Counted from the stretch's first letter, positions 22,337 through 34,689 are shown. The stretch: DNA of 64,000 nucleotides from Cornus controversa (GCA_026545225.1 CM048845.1:63389033-63453032); one strand, 5' to 3'. Program-made: numbers and translations. The notes: generated by a model from the letters alone, not told the origin.

Positions 22337-23815
22337 TCACGATGCGGCTACTAAAAGTATCGAGAGTTTGTCAATCAAAAAATGAAAACACGGAATAGGA
22401 TGTGACTTTGTTAACAGGTCTGCAAGCTGCATGGAAGATGTGACAAAGGGCAAAGTAATAGTGCCATGCTTAAGGTGATGTCGAGTGAGATGACAGTCAA
22501 TCTCAATATGCTTGGTTCGCTCATGAAAAATGGAGTTGTGAACAATCTGAATAGCACTCTTGTTGTCACAATGCATAGGAGTGGGATGAGAAAGAGAAAC
22601 ACCCATGTCTGTAAGTAACCAACGTAACCAAACTATCTCAGTGGTAGTAGATGCCATAGCACAATATTTAACTTCTGTGGAAGATCTAGAAACGACAGTC
22701 TGTTTCTTACTCTTCCAAGAAATAAGAGAATCACCCAAAAATATACAAAAACCAGTGATAGACTTGCGATCTATTGGATCACCAGCCCAATCAGCATCTG
22801 AGTATGCACGCAGCTCCAAAGAAGAGGTCGATGGAAGTAAAAGACTCTGAAAGAGAGTGCCTCGAAGATACCGAAGGATACGAAGAACAGCAGCCCAATG
22901 AACTGTAGTTGGTGAAACAACAAACTAACTAACAATGTGAACAACATATGCAATAGCTGGACGTGTAATAGTGAGATATACCAGGCTACCAACAATAGTA
23001 CGATATAAAGTAGGATCCAGCAAAGGGGTACCATCAGAAGGAGAATATCGAACATTAAGCTCGAGAGGAGTATCGGCAGTCTTAGTATCAGTGAGGTGAG
23101 CATGCTCAAGAATGCCAGTTGTGTACTTTAACTGAGATAGAAGATAGCCTTTTGGAGAGAATGCTACTTCAATACCTAGAAAATAACGAAGAGAGCCCAA
23201 GTCCTCCATTTCAAATTGTCGAGCTAATTCTGACTTCAACACTACAATCCCATCAACATCATCACCAATAATAATCATGTCATCAACATACAAGGAAAGA
23301 AGAATACGACTTGCAGAGGTACTCTTGATAAAGAGAGCTGAATCATGATGACTTGAGCAAAAACCAAAAGAGGTAATCACAGTAGAGAACTTCTCAAACC
23401 AGGCCCGGGGTGCCTGTTTGAGACCATATAAAGCTTTTTTGAGCCTACAAACATATCCAGGATTATGAGAAACACCAGAAGGGGGAATCATGTAAATTTC
23501 TTCTTGAAGATCACCATTCAAGAAAGCATTTTTAACATTCATCTGAGATATATGCCACTGACGAATAGAGGCAACTGCAATAAGAGTACGAACAGTAGCC
23601 ATTTTTGCAAAAGGAGCAAAGGTCTCCTCATAATCCATACCATACTGTTGAGAAAATCATTGGGCAACCAATCTAGCTTTGTACCGCTCAACTAACCCAT
23701 CAGACTTGGTTTTGATTTTATAAACCCAACGAGAACCAACCGTACTTCTACCAGGCGGTAGCAGTACCAAATCCCAATCATCTATCTTATGCAAAATAGA
23801 GAGTTCCTCAGCCAT
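22337..23815 (-). pseudogene. Ty1/copia reverse transcriptase and RNase H, with in-frame stops
   Basis: The minus-strand frame runs from the RT N-terminus (DDWDLVLLPPGRSTVGSRWV) through MNVKNAFLNGDLQEEIYM, LKKALYGLKQAPRAW and the catalytic LSLYVDDMIII box. It continues into RNase H: AYSDADWAGDPIDRKSITG, VVSRSSTEVKYCAMAS and HIEIDCHLTRHHL, to a stop at 22337. Stops occur at 22922-22924 and just upstream of 23638, but the frame never shifts. It sits in the same frame as the gag and integrase pieces further upstream on this strand. Confidence 0.9.
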
Positions 23816-24157
23816 AGCCTACTGCCATAGAGGATCAAGAATTGCCTCTTTATAGGATAAAGGTTCAGAGAGACAGTGAATAGAAGCTAAAAAGGAAGTA
23901 AAAGAATATGAATAAGAAGAATAAGTAAAGTCTGGTAGTTGAGTGGACTTACGAGTACGTTGAGGATAACGAGAAGGAGGATCCACAGTCTCAGGAACTG
24001 CTTGGGTGGCCACAGGAAGAGAGGGAGTTTTAGGTGTATCAGAGATCAAAGGACCAATATCTGCAGAACTATCAGTGCAAACCCTGCGAGAAAAATGATG
24101 AGGAAAATGAGTAATAGGAACACGAGGACTAGAAACATTTTGTGAGTCAATATGGTC

Positions 24158-25747
24158 TTAAGAAGACAAATTATCAGTATCATCAGAGAAATGATCAATA
24201 TGGATGAGGTCAGATTTGGTTATGTTATGAGTACTAGCAGGAATAGAAAAGAATGGTATATGCTCAAGAAACAAAACATGACGAGATACATAGAGTTTTT
24301 GGGTAATTAGATCAAAACACTGATATCCCTTTTGACCCTCACCATAGCCAAGAAAAACACAAATGGCAGAGCGAGAAGATAACTTGCTACGCTCTACACA
24401 AGGACAGAGAACAAAACAAGTACAGCCAAAAACTTTCAAAGAAGAATAATCAGGAGCATGCCCATATAACTTTTCAAAAGGTGATAAACCTAAGATGTGA
24501 GAAGATGGAATCTTATTAATTAAGTTGACAGGAATAAGAACTGTTTCTCCCCAAAATTCACTAGGAACTGAAACAGACAATAAGAGAGAACGAGCAGTTT
24601 CAACAATGTGCCTATGTTTTCTTTCAGCAACACCATTTTGCTCAGGAGTATTTGTACAAGAAGTTTAATGAACAGTTCCATCTAAGACAAGTAATTCACA
24701 GAATTTATTAGAAGTGTACTCCCCACCCAAATCACATCTAAAACACTTAATAACAGCAGAATGTTGAGTTTTAACAAGGGCCCGAAAAGCATTATAAATA
24801 CTAAAAAATCCAGAACGATATTTCATAAGATAAACCCAACAATAACGAGTGCAATCATCAATAAAGGAAACATAATATCGAGACCCCCCTTTTGTGGCAA
24901 CAGGAGAAGGTCCCCACACATCAGAATGTACCAAGTCAAATGGTGCAAGAGAAGAAGAAATACTTCGATTAAAAGGTAAAACAAAAAATTTTGTCAGTTT
25001 ACAACCACTACAATCAGAAATGTTATGAGTTTGCAAATTTTCTAATGCTCCTGTAGATGCTAAGTATCTTAAACGAGAGGCTGAAACATGACCAAGGCGA
25101 GAATGCCATAAATAAAAACTAGAAGAAGAAGAATTCAAATGAAAAGATGACAAGTCCACACTGGGAGCTGCAACAACTGGTTCTTTTAGCTCGTCCAAAA
25201 TGTAAAGTCCCCCCTGCTTACGGCCTATCCCAATCAGCTTCTGGGATTGCGGATCCTGCACAAGACAAGAAGAAGAAGAAAAAGATATTGAGTAACCAGA
25301 GTCACATAACTGACCAACGAAAACTAGATTCATCGTGAGTTTGGGAATGTGATAAACATTAGAAAGAGATAAATTAGGTTTGACAACAGAACCAACACCT
25401 GCTAAAGGTATAGGAGTGCCATCAGCAGTCATGACAGACACAGATGATGTAGGACATAAAGAAGCAAAAGATGACGAATCAGGTGACATATGATGTGAAG
25501 CTCCAGAATCTAAGACCCATGTGGAAGAAGACATACTTGAAGAACTAGAAGATAACTGACCTATTGGAGAAGAGGTGGACATAACATGTGGTTGTGTGGC
25601 AAGGAACTTCTGAAACTGGTCAGCGAGGGTGGCAACTGTGGAATTAGAAGATGATGAAACTCCAAAACCAAATGAGTCTGATGGTGGTACAACTGCTGCA
25701 GTATTAGGTTGTGGAAGCCTATAAGTTTGTTGTGATTGATTTTCCAA
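24158..25747 (-). pseudogene. Ty1/copia protease and integrase, with in-frame stops
   Basis: From 25747 down: a Ser-rich linker, copia protease (STWVLDSGASHHMSPDS, with DSGA active-site motif), GAG-pre-integrase (WHSRLGHVSASRL), integrase zinc finger (CSGCKLTKF) and core (FDLVHSDVWGPSPVA, SFIDDCTRYCWVYL). The segment CFRCDLGGEYTSNKF replaces the usual FRSDNGGEY, so the region of the second Asp is altered. A TAA stop lies at 24662-24664. The same frame then continues through NTPEQNGVAERKHRH (catalytic Glu) to SEFWGETVLIP and FGCTCFVLCP. Another stop follows at 24155-24157. Confidence 0.9.
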
Positions 25748-25774
25748 TTTTCATGGAGGAGGCTGTTGCTTCTG

Positions 25775-26008
25775 CTATTGTTGTTGTGGCTGAGCTCTAC
25801 TCAAAAGTTTTGGACATTGAGCCTTCCAATGGCCCTTCTGCTTACAGAAACTACATTTATCAAAACCAACCTTCACGTGAGTCTTGTTCTGATAGTTGAA
25901 AAGTAGTCTAGAAGGAACTGCTAAAATAGATGGATTAGGTGCTGGGAGAATTTCTTTTCCTGCTTGAGACTTAAAACGTATCTCCTTAGCCAACAACTCA
26001 CTGACCAC
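25775..26008 (-). pseudogene. Ty1/copia gag C-terminus with zinc knuckle
   Basis: The minus-strand frame contains CSFCKQKGHWKAQC, a canonical CX2CX4HX4C nucleocapsid knuckle, preceded by a basic linker. The capsid part and 5' LTR are missing: at about 26045 the element is cut by an inverted copia integrase fragment. Confidence 0.85.
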
Positions 26009-26044
26009 TGAATCAACAGAAGGAAGTGGGCTACGATGCAGAAT

Positions 26045-26163
26045 TGACCCACGAAGTATTTCTTCTTTTCTTGCACCATTTGACTTGGTACATTCTGATG
26101 TGTGGGGACCTTCTCCTATTGCTATTCACGCTTCAAAATATCTGAACTTTATTCTCACACAAT
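26045..26163 (+). pseudogene. Inverted copia integrase scrap
   Basis: The plus strand reads RSISSFLAPFDLVHSDVWGP and goes on for a few more residues to a TAA. The same integrase segment occurs in the minus-strand copia element at about 24890-24970. It is therefore a second, oppositely oriented copy joined head-to-head to the truncated gag. Confidence 0.8.
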
Positions 26164-27353
26164 AAAATGACAAAAGAGTCCCTTATCACCCATGCCATAT
26201 CAGCTCCCCCCCTCTTCACTTGCTAGCAAGGATTTTAATACGTATTTAAAGTTTGTACAAGTCGTATTCACAAATTAGAAATAATTAAAAAAAAAAGTAC
26301 ATGCATGATTAACAAATGTAGGGTCTCAATTGCAAGTTAAAAAAAGTAGTGCTATTCGGGCTCCAAAAACACACTCAAGGCTCCATCATAATCTTTTAAA
26401 AATGAAATGACAAAAATGCCCCCCTTAACATCCCTTTGAAGACAAACACATTTTAGGCATCATGTCAGCCATTCTCCTCTTTCTTCTTTCTTCGTCCATG
26501 TCTCCCCTCAACCAAAGCTAATTGATATCCTCATAAATCTTCTCTTCTTCTCTATGTCCTCCACAATTAACTCTTTCCACCATCGTCTCTAGACTCTCTG
26601 TCTCTCCTCTCTCTTGGTTGATCTTTGCCCCTAAGAGCAACAATGACCACCATAAAATAAGTATTGATTGTCAAGTAAAGATGATTTACATGGCCAATTA
26701 TTGTTTCAATTTAGTTTCGCCTCATTGTTATATCACTGTAGTTGGTTTTGGTGTCCTCTTCAGCTTTGTCATTTGGGTGGATGAATTTGACTTCACTGTA
26801 ATTGGTTTTGGAATCTTCTTTGGCTTTTGTCAATTGGGTGGACTTGGAGTTTACCCATTTTGTAATTATGTCTAGCTTGCTTATAAAAAATAATAATAAT
26901 AATAAATAAATAAACATAGATCATGCGATTGATTATTTACGCACAAAATTTAAATCTGCAAACTCTTAATACGTATGAGTTGCATGATGGAGGAGAGGAA
27001 AATGACAGAATCACCAGTGGAGGGAGAAAGGAAAAGAAGATGACTTTTGTTTGGAAATGATGTATTGAAGAAGGGAGAGAGAGGGAGGAGGAGCTGAAAA
27101 GAGATGGTTGATAAGTGTCTTTTTTGACATTTTATTTGTTTGAGAATAAGGTTAGAAGTGTTGGAGTACATTTTTGGAGCGGGAATAACATCACCCTAAA
27201 AAGAAAAATACAAAAACATTCATTAGTTGACCTAATTGATATAATTGAAGGGCGCCATTGTGAATTCATCTACAACAAATCAGACTCAAACATTTATCAT
27301 TCAATGATTAACATGAAAGTGAAAGAAAGAAAAAGTATATTTTCATTTACTTA
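26164..27353. other. AT-rich spacer, no gene seen; possible LINE-like tail
   Basis: A roughly 59-base unit (TGGTTTTGG...ATTGGGTGGA) is present twice at about 26738-26850. It is followed by a TAA-repeat-rich stretch (26885-26912) that resembles a decayed LINE 3' end. The small ORFs around 26618-26917 come from this repeat. The remainder shows nothing recognisable. Confidence 0.35.
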
Positions 27354-28801
27354 GGTCGGTTTGGTAACCGTTTATGCTTAGTATTTATTATTTAAGTGTT
27401 TACATAAACATTTGTTATAATTTTGTTTATTCATAAAAATGAGTGTTGTTTGATAACGAAAAAACATTTGGCTTATTTTAAAAATCATAAAAAGAAAAAG
27501 ATGGTTGTTAACCTTAAACTGTTTTTTTTTTTTAAAAAAAAATCAACACAATAAACTGCATAAAAAGTCAAGTTCATGCTACAACAAATCTATACAGTAA
27601 TAACAGAGCAAGAAATATACATAAAAAAGAAATAAATAAAATTGGGTTACATATATATCTACACACTGCAAATTATACTATAAAACTAGAATAACCTACA
27701 ACCCAGAAATGCACAAGATTTGGTTCCTTACGGTTATTGGGAGAACCGGAACCAGAACTATTTTCAACGGTTCCTTAATTTTGAAATCAGAATAAATGAG
27801 TTTGGTTTAATTCAGTTATTATAGGAGTTGTATTTAACCTTATAATAGTTATAATAATTTTATTGTTTAAAATTTTTTACATAACAAAAGGTTATTATAA
27901 CTATTACAATGATTTTATAATAGTTATATATATATATTCAACGGTCCCAGTTCCGGTTCCAAGACTTGGAATCGGAATCGTAGTGAATGGTTCCTAAAAT
28001 TAGAGCCGGAACCGGAACCTGAACCGTAGTGAATGATTCGGTTCGGTTCGGTTTAGCTAAAGTTCTTTATGGTTCCACTGGTTCTTTGTGCACCCCTACC
28101 GACAAAACAAAATATATATAACTATGGAACAGTTGAAAATTTTCCAATTTGTATGGAGTAAGAAGAGGGATTTGGAGGGCATACTATTTCTCTTGAACTT
28201 CTTATGCTACTACTTTCTTTTTCATTTTTTCGATTTATATTTTCCTTTCAACATTGAAAATGAATAAATGATATGAGTACAAAATATCATTCTTGTTTCT
28301 TTGACAAGTAGATGGTTAAGATTTCTTTGTTTTTTTTTTCTCAAATAAGGTTTTTTTTTTAGCATAGATGACCCTAAGTAACTATTTCTTATTATTAAGT
28401 ATATTAGTAATTATTCATATTGTACATAATATTTTTTTCTCAAGGCAATTGATACTCTTTAATTCTGTCCACACTCGATAATTCTAATATATTTATCGTT
28501 GTATCAAACAATAGCCTTTTATAATTTTTTTTCTTTTCATTTTCTCACTTTTAGTTTCAATTTTTAATTGAAATAATATAATCACCATTTTAGATAAAAA
28601 AAGAAAAAAAAAAGTTTTTTTTTAATAAACATAAACAATAAACATCATTTTGGTGTTTAGAATTTGAAGGCTTAATTACAGTACTATTTTAAAAGCATTT
28701 TGACAATTTATATCAAAAGGAAAATTATCAAACATGTTTATCCTAAAAATTTGTTTTTATAAACAATAAATACTAAACGTAAACGATAACCAAACGGGAC
28801 C
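27354..28801. mobile_element. Non-autonomous TIR DNA transposon (MITE-like)
   Basis: The left end (GGTCGGTTTGGTAACCGTTT) and right end (reverse complement GGTCCCGTTTGGTTATCGTT) form imperfect terminal inverted repeats of at least 50 bases. Both ends are bordered by TTA (27351-27353 and 28802-28804), as for PIF/Harbinger-type elements. The wider 8-base flanks TTTACTTA and TTAGCTTA are also similar, so hAT is an alternative. No transposase is seen. Confidence 0.65.
27711..28098. mobile_element. Nested small inverted-repeat element (GGTTC-rich)
   Basis: The left part has ATGCACAAGATTTGGTTCC. The right part, reverse-complemented, has GGGGTGCACAAAGAACCAG followed by GGAACC. The interior is full of GGAACCGGAACC and CGGTTCGGTTCGG runs. 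It resembles the common plant repeat with a GGGGTGTGCAC...GGTTCGGTT end. It lies inside the 27354-28801 TIR element. Confidence 0.5.
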
Positions 28802-29410
28802 TTAGCTTACTAGCCAGTGTTGCAAGATATACAGGGGTTAATGGACTTTCAAAGATCCTTATCTTACAAAATATGGTTCTTCAGAGTACAAAATGGATAT
28901 ATATTTAGAGTTTTGTAATACATAGTAGGCTCATGTGGATCTTTTGTATTATAGACAATTCCCTTTATTTGAAAGGTTAAGTAAACAAAGAATAAATATA
29001 ACCAATCAGAATTATTTTTCATTAATTCACAGTAAAGTCTTCTCTTTTTTATGGCACTGAAAAGTATAATATTTGGAACATAATAACTGTTACTTGAAGC
29101 TTAATATTGTATTCATCTCTTGGCATTCCCTTTTTGTCATCAAACTTTATGGAACCACCTTCACTACAAAATCTGCATATGCAAAAAGAAAACTGTGTAG
29201 ATGAAATTATTTACCACAGAGAAAAAAAAAAAAAAAAAACTGTGCAGTTGAAATTATCATCTATTACCTCTACAGGGCAAGCCTATTCAACTTGGCGATG
29301 ATTAATTTTACCATAACCATCTGATATGTAGACCTTTTTCTCCACCATGCCTTTTTCACACTTTCTGTCTATTTACTTTTGTCTAAAAGGGCATCTCGAA
29401 AGAGAAGCCA
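28802..29410. other. Spacer upstream of the MYB pseudogene, no gene seen
   Basis: AT-rich; contains a long A-run near 29222-29240. No promoter element is distinctive enough to call. Confidence 0.45.
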
Positions 29411-30135
29411 ATGGCTCCTAAAATAATGGCTCAAGAAGCAATTCAACAGGGGTGCATGGACTGCAGAGGAAGATAGAAAACTGGCTCAGGCTATTGAAAT
29501 CTATGGTGCAAAGAGGTTTAAGAAAATTGCAGCCAAAGCAGGCCTTTGTTCATGTCTTGAACACAAAGCTCAACACCTCAATCACACCATAACACAAAAA
29601 AAAAAAACGCGCACACACAAATTGCTCAATTAGGCTATGTTTAGTGTTAAACTTGATGGGTATGTAATATTTTCAGGTCTCAATCAGTGCGGTAAGAGTT
29701 TCAGGATGAGATGAATGAATTATCTAAGACCAAACATCAAGAGAGGCAATATCTCAGATAAAGAAGAAGATTTGATCCTTAGGCTTCAGAAACTCCTCGG
29801 AAACAGGTTATTTTTTACTATTCATAATTCCATCTTAGTAATTATTTTTTGTGGTCCAAAACTGTTAGCAACTTCCAATAAATACCAGCTTTTCTTAGTT
29901 TAATTTATTTGATATTTTTATAGGTGTTCTTTAATAGCTGGAAAGCTACAGGGTCGAACAGATAACGAGATCAAGAACTACACATTTGAGCAAGAAAAGG
30001 AGGATTTTAAAGAAGACAAGTGTGGAGGTGAAAGAAGAGGACACCTCTACTTGTGGTGAGGACTCAAAAACCAGCTTTGAAGGGGATGAGTTCTTTGATT
30101 CCTCCAATGAAAGTCCTATGATTGCTGATGGGTGA
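29411..30135 (+). pseudogene. R2R3-MYB transcription factor pseudogene, TT2-like
   Basis: Three exons in the normal MYB layout: about 29411-29541, 29677-29806 and 29924-30135. The R2 repeat begins FNRGAWTAEEDRKLAQAIEI. The R3 repeat reads [18 protein letters not shown] and then NEIKNY. A DLx2Rx3Lx6L bHLH-contact motif is visible across exons 2 and 3. The sequence pattern is that of TT2-like regulators of flavonoid/proanthocyanidin genes. It is dead: the ATG is out of frame with R2 and a TAA lies at 29424-29426. The first intron begins with GC rather than GT. One R2 Trp is Phe and another is a TGA stop (29712-29714). The NRW of R3 is NRC, and the final NYWN is deleted with a frameshift. The C-terminal part is readable in another frame to TGA at 30133. 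The retained introns mean it is not a retrocopy. Confidence 0.85.
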
Positions 30136-30300
30136 TCTTCTACATAAAAAACGCGATTGTGGCAGGTTTTGTCACAAGGGTATGGGCAATCTATCTTTTG
30201 GAACGGAATTTGGTCATAATACCAGTCTCCAACTGCCTTTGCAATTGTCTGCTGAACACATTTTCAAACAAAGAAGAAATCCATAAACAGAAGAAAGAGA
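30129..30300 (-). pseudogene. Pectin acetylesterase last-exon fragment, inverted
   Basis: On the minus strand the sequence matches the third pectin acetylesterase exon of 3750-3878 and about 50 bases of the preceding intron, including the acceptor AG. The exon starts at 30248 and encodes [12 protein letters not shown] and [17 protein letters not shown] without a stop. Homology fades near 30153 and touches the MYB pseudogene tail at the shared phrase GATCACCCA. Because the intron is included, this is a DNA-level duplication and not a retrocopy. Confidence 0.85.
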
Positions 30301-30542
30301 GAAGCTAATATATATACCATATCTATTTATGTAACACATTTTCAAACAAAGAAGAAATATTTATGTAACACATTTATATGAAAGATACAATATTCATACA
30401 ACATATTATATCGTATTGCAACATTATAACACTATTAAATTGAGAATTTAACACATTTACGTTGCATTTAAAGTTGTTGCATCAGGCACATAATGATAGA
30501 AAAGTATATGTGTATATTATACTATATATTTAAGATCTAGTG

Positions 30543-30588
<46 letters not shown>

Positions 30589-32151
30589 CAATCAAATTAT
30601 CATGCAAATTATAATCACATAAAATTTATTATAACATAATTAACTAAAGACAAAAAAATTTGGAATTAGACCTAGGCTAGTATTTCATACTATCTCTTTA
30701 AGACAATTGACACCCCATCTGGTGCTGTGCGGACTCAATGATGTATGTCCCTTAAGATCCAACTATCTTTCTTCAATTAGTAGCAATATTCCAAACTAAT
30801 TGAAACAGAAAATCAACATTTGTGTAATACTCATATTCGACTAAAATTGAATTTAAAATTGAAAATGAAGCAATGGTTCAAGCCCATGTGCTTAGGCTAA
30901 CCATATGGATTGTGTTGGTTCGACCGAATAGTCACTGGGTACATTGTTTTGACTTTTGATTCAGACATCCAATGGACGTGTCCATTTAGTCCATAGCCGC
31001 TCCACTTATAGTCAGATGGGTTAGGTCTATTTCTAATAACTTTGGACTAGCCCAAGTTCTAATACATCCACACAACCTGAACCCAAAGATCAGGTCCAAA
31101 CCGTGCTTTCTTTTAATAAAAAGAATAGACAATTTGAGAACCCAAGCCCAAACCTGCTGGGTTGAGCCGTTAGCAATCATAAATCAACGTGAATCCTAAT
31201 TTTAGTGACTTTTATATATTTATAATTTAAATATATTATATATACTTACAATTGTGATCAACCCTTTGTATTTTAGTTTCTTTTTATTTAAATCTTTCCT
31301 TATTGTATATTAATCATTTGAAAAATAAATTTCTTGAGAATTTATTTACACTTTTTATATTTAGATTCAGTTTTTAAAATTTTTAATGTGTAAAAGTAAT
31401 CAAAGCAAGACTAACCAAGTTCAAAACGTGTTTATATTTTTGAACATGGTTTAGACTCGCGTTGGTATTCTTGGCATGAATGTTAGGTGGTTAGGATGGA
31501 TTTGGGTTAAGACTTTATAACTAACACAAACAAAAGAATAAAATAAATATATAGAGAGAGAAAAGGAGAGGGTGGGGGGTACCTGGTATATTTTAAACCT
31601 AAAACTAATATAAACCATTGGAGTAATATCAAGAATTATATTTAACTCTTGCTGTGCCGAATTTTGCACATTTCGGATTGGCACAAGAAATTGGCGTCAA
31701 CAATTGACACCATCTCTAAAAATCTGGATATGGCTACCACCCAACTCAAGGATGGAAGAGGCTCTCAGGAGAGAGCTGAGGCAGCTTTGCATGAGGAATG
31801 AGCCAAAGTTGGCTTAGGAAGAAATGTCCAGCAAACTGGTGATAGATAGGTCGATTGTAATTAAAGCATTTAAAGCCCCGGAGGACTTCCAAGACATCAC
31901 TACAGGGGCATATTATAATGGCTCTTAAGCTTTCTAGGATGGTGTTGTTCTGAGTACCCACACTTGGACTTCCCCTAGATTCAAATTGAGTCGAACAGCG
32001 ACATTGAGGACGGGAACACTTAATCTTTCTGTACCACTTTTTCATTATATGGTTTATTTTCTGTATCTGCAGTTGTAGCTTGGAACTATTCCCTCTTCGG
32101 GAACTCTGTATAACTTTGTTGCCCTCAAACATGTATGAAATATTCATGTTC
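30301..32151. other. AT-rich spacer, no gene seen
   Basis: Holds a (AT)n run at about 30545-30587 and a short duplication (CATTTTCAAACAAAGAAGAA at 30260 and again near 30335). Minus-strand ORFs at 30986-31180 and 31746-32147 show no family signature. Confidence 0.45.
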
Positions 32152-33659
32152 TGTTATGCCCCAAAAATTGAGTCACCGGAATTCCCATTTTCAAGCCTGA
32201 ATTCTGAGGATGAATCCAATCATTTATCCACATAAACTATCCCAAAATCTTACATCCTTGGAAGCTAATCATATACATACAATTACATATGCATATACTC
32301 ATCATTATTCATCCCAATGGGTCCCACTTTGGTCAACACATTCATACATGTCCATTCCCAATTCAAAATTTATGAAATTCCAAACAGTCCAATTTCACTC
32401 GGCTGAAGATCTCCTTCGGTCGGCTAATTAAAACCTAGGTTCAACTGACCTCTAGTTGTTCAACATATTGGAATTCAATTCAAGTTCAGCCGGTTGGCTA
32501 TTGAGTGCTTTTGGTCTGCTGAAAATGTACTTTCGGCCGACTGAAACCCTCATTCGGTCAACCAAAATGGTACCCTGCAAGTTCCATTTATAATCTCTCA
32601 GAACTTTGAGAGTACTGGTCGGCTAAAAGGTCCACCAGTCGGTTGGTAGTGTCCTGAACCTGATAGTCTCAATTTTCAAATCTCTCAAACTCATACATGC
32701 ATTCTATAACTTCACATATTCATAGACAACTCTAAACATGGATAAAAACCTTATAAAATCATATACTCTTAATCCATATATGAAATCATATTCATAAACA
32801 TGATCTATATATGATTTCTAAAGATCCCAACCTTTCAACATACATATCTTAGTTTCAATACTTCAAACATACATCATACATATACAATTTCACATATATA
32901 TAAGAGAAGTGTTCATCTATCATAATACATTCCTCAAAATCCATAACATGTCAAAAATGGATTATATATATGAGAAATCCCAAAGTGCAAGTTATGCATT
33001 CATAACTACATTTTCAAAAATATCAACATGCCACAAGCCAACATGGATAACAATATATACACAATGTCCAAAATGACTCAAAATGTCACAGAGTACTTCA
33101 CATAGCTACTCAAGTCTCCTCCACTGTCGGTGCCTTATCTGTAAAACTGTTTAAGGGAGATGGGTGAATAAAACAATTAGCTCAGTAGGAATGCCCCAAC
33201 CCACCTAGGCATCAACCCGACATTGACCTATATGACATGTTCAATGCTTGCATGTCAAAACAATCCAATGCAATTCATATATGCATTTAACTCATTCATC
33301 ATGGTTAACTATTTATCACATAAGCATCTCTAGATTTACATCTTTTTCGGTTATAATCTGATACATATACATGATTGGTCAACTTCGACAGTCATGTAGT
33401 GTTGGGCAACTCTAACGACACTCGTCTGATTGGACAACTCCGAAATTCATACATTCTTCGGTTGAATTTGATGAATTTATCGATTTGAATCCATTAACAT
33501 GTCTTATGGTTTTTATACATCTACATTCATAGATCGATGTATGGTTAGGCTTTTGCGTTAGTGAAATTGATGGATTATTCATGGTTCTATGGACGGGTTC
33601 ACTGTTGGAATTCGGACACAAAATAGGGATTCTGGTGACTCGGATTTTGGGGCGTGACA
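32152..33659 (-). mobile_element. Probable solo LTR, about 1.5 kb
   Basis: Plus-strand ends are TGTTATGCCCCAAAAATTG and TTTTGGGGCGTGACA. On the minus strand this is TGTCACGCCCCAAAAT...TTGGGGCATAACA, with TG...CA ends and a 12-15 base terminal inverted match extended by GAGTCACC near both ends. The interior has repeated TCGGTCGGCTAA/CGGTCAACC phrases and no coding domain. No clear target duplication flanks it (TGTTC versus AACCC), so the ends or flanks may have changed. Confidence 0.6.
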
Positions 33660-34638
33660 AACCCTATAATTAACCATCAAAATACAGCCATGAAAATGTA
33701 CAATAAAAATTCTTAATTACGAGAAACCCTAATTAACTAACCAACAAATTACAACAAAACAAAATTAACAAATAAAACCCTAATTTAATCAATGGGGACC
33801 ATAACATTAAATAATGCATCAAAATTGGATTAAATCATACAATATTATAAACCTTATTTCATTAAAAAAAAGTACATAATCTGTTGAAAACATACTCGAC
33901 ATGATAAGAACCCATCTTGAGAAGGAAACACTATAAATCACTACTTAATATAACATAACTGGCAGACAAAGAAAACTAAGTACATTTTAGGGTCCATACT
34001 TGGCAACATTTTGTCAAAGAAAGTTGAAACCAACTTTGTAAACCACTTAAAAAACACCTAACCGCAGTTGAGATTCATAGACAGAGTGTGATTTGTGACT
34101 AGCGAGTGAGATTCAAATAATGCAAAACTTGGCCATGGAGTGTCTTTAAGATTCGAATAGTGAAGAGTTGTAAGAGTGAGTTCCAAACAAAGACTTAGGG
34201 ATTTACACCATCTATAGGCCAACAAGTTCATGTCTTAGCTTGCCTACCCAAACGACGTCGCCTTGTGGTGAAGTTTAAAAGCGTCATTAAATATTTCTAT
34301 TTTCCTTGCTTTTTAAATTTAACTAAATAGAGAGGGCAATTTAGTCAATTCACAATATTGTTAACGGCTCTGTAACAGAATGGAGCTATTTGATCGATTT
34401 TGATAGTTCTAGGAGTTATTTGTTAGTGTAGGGGGATTATATGATTAATTTGAATAGTATAGGGTTTTTTTTTTAAATTAACCCCTATAATATATGTGAC
34501 AATTAATAATTTTCTTGTACTTTTTACTTGTATTACATTATATTTTAATTTATTTTTTATTTTTATTTTCTCTTCTCACATGTTAGATATGTATGAATTT
34601 TTATTTATTTAATCCTTAAATTTATTATTATTTATTAA

Positions 34639-34689
<51 letters not shown>

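Noticed and set aside
26618..26917. Possible small membrane protein ORF
   Set aside because: The sequence is a two-unit tandem repeat ending in TAA repeats, better explained as a decayed repeat tail.
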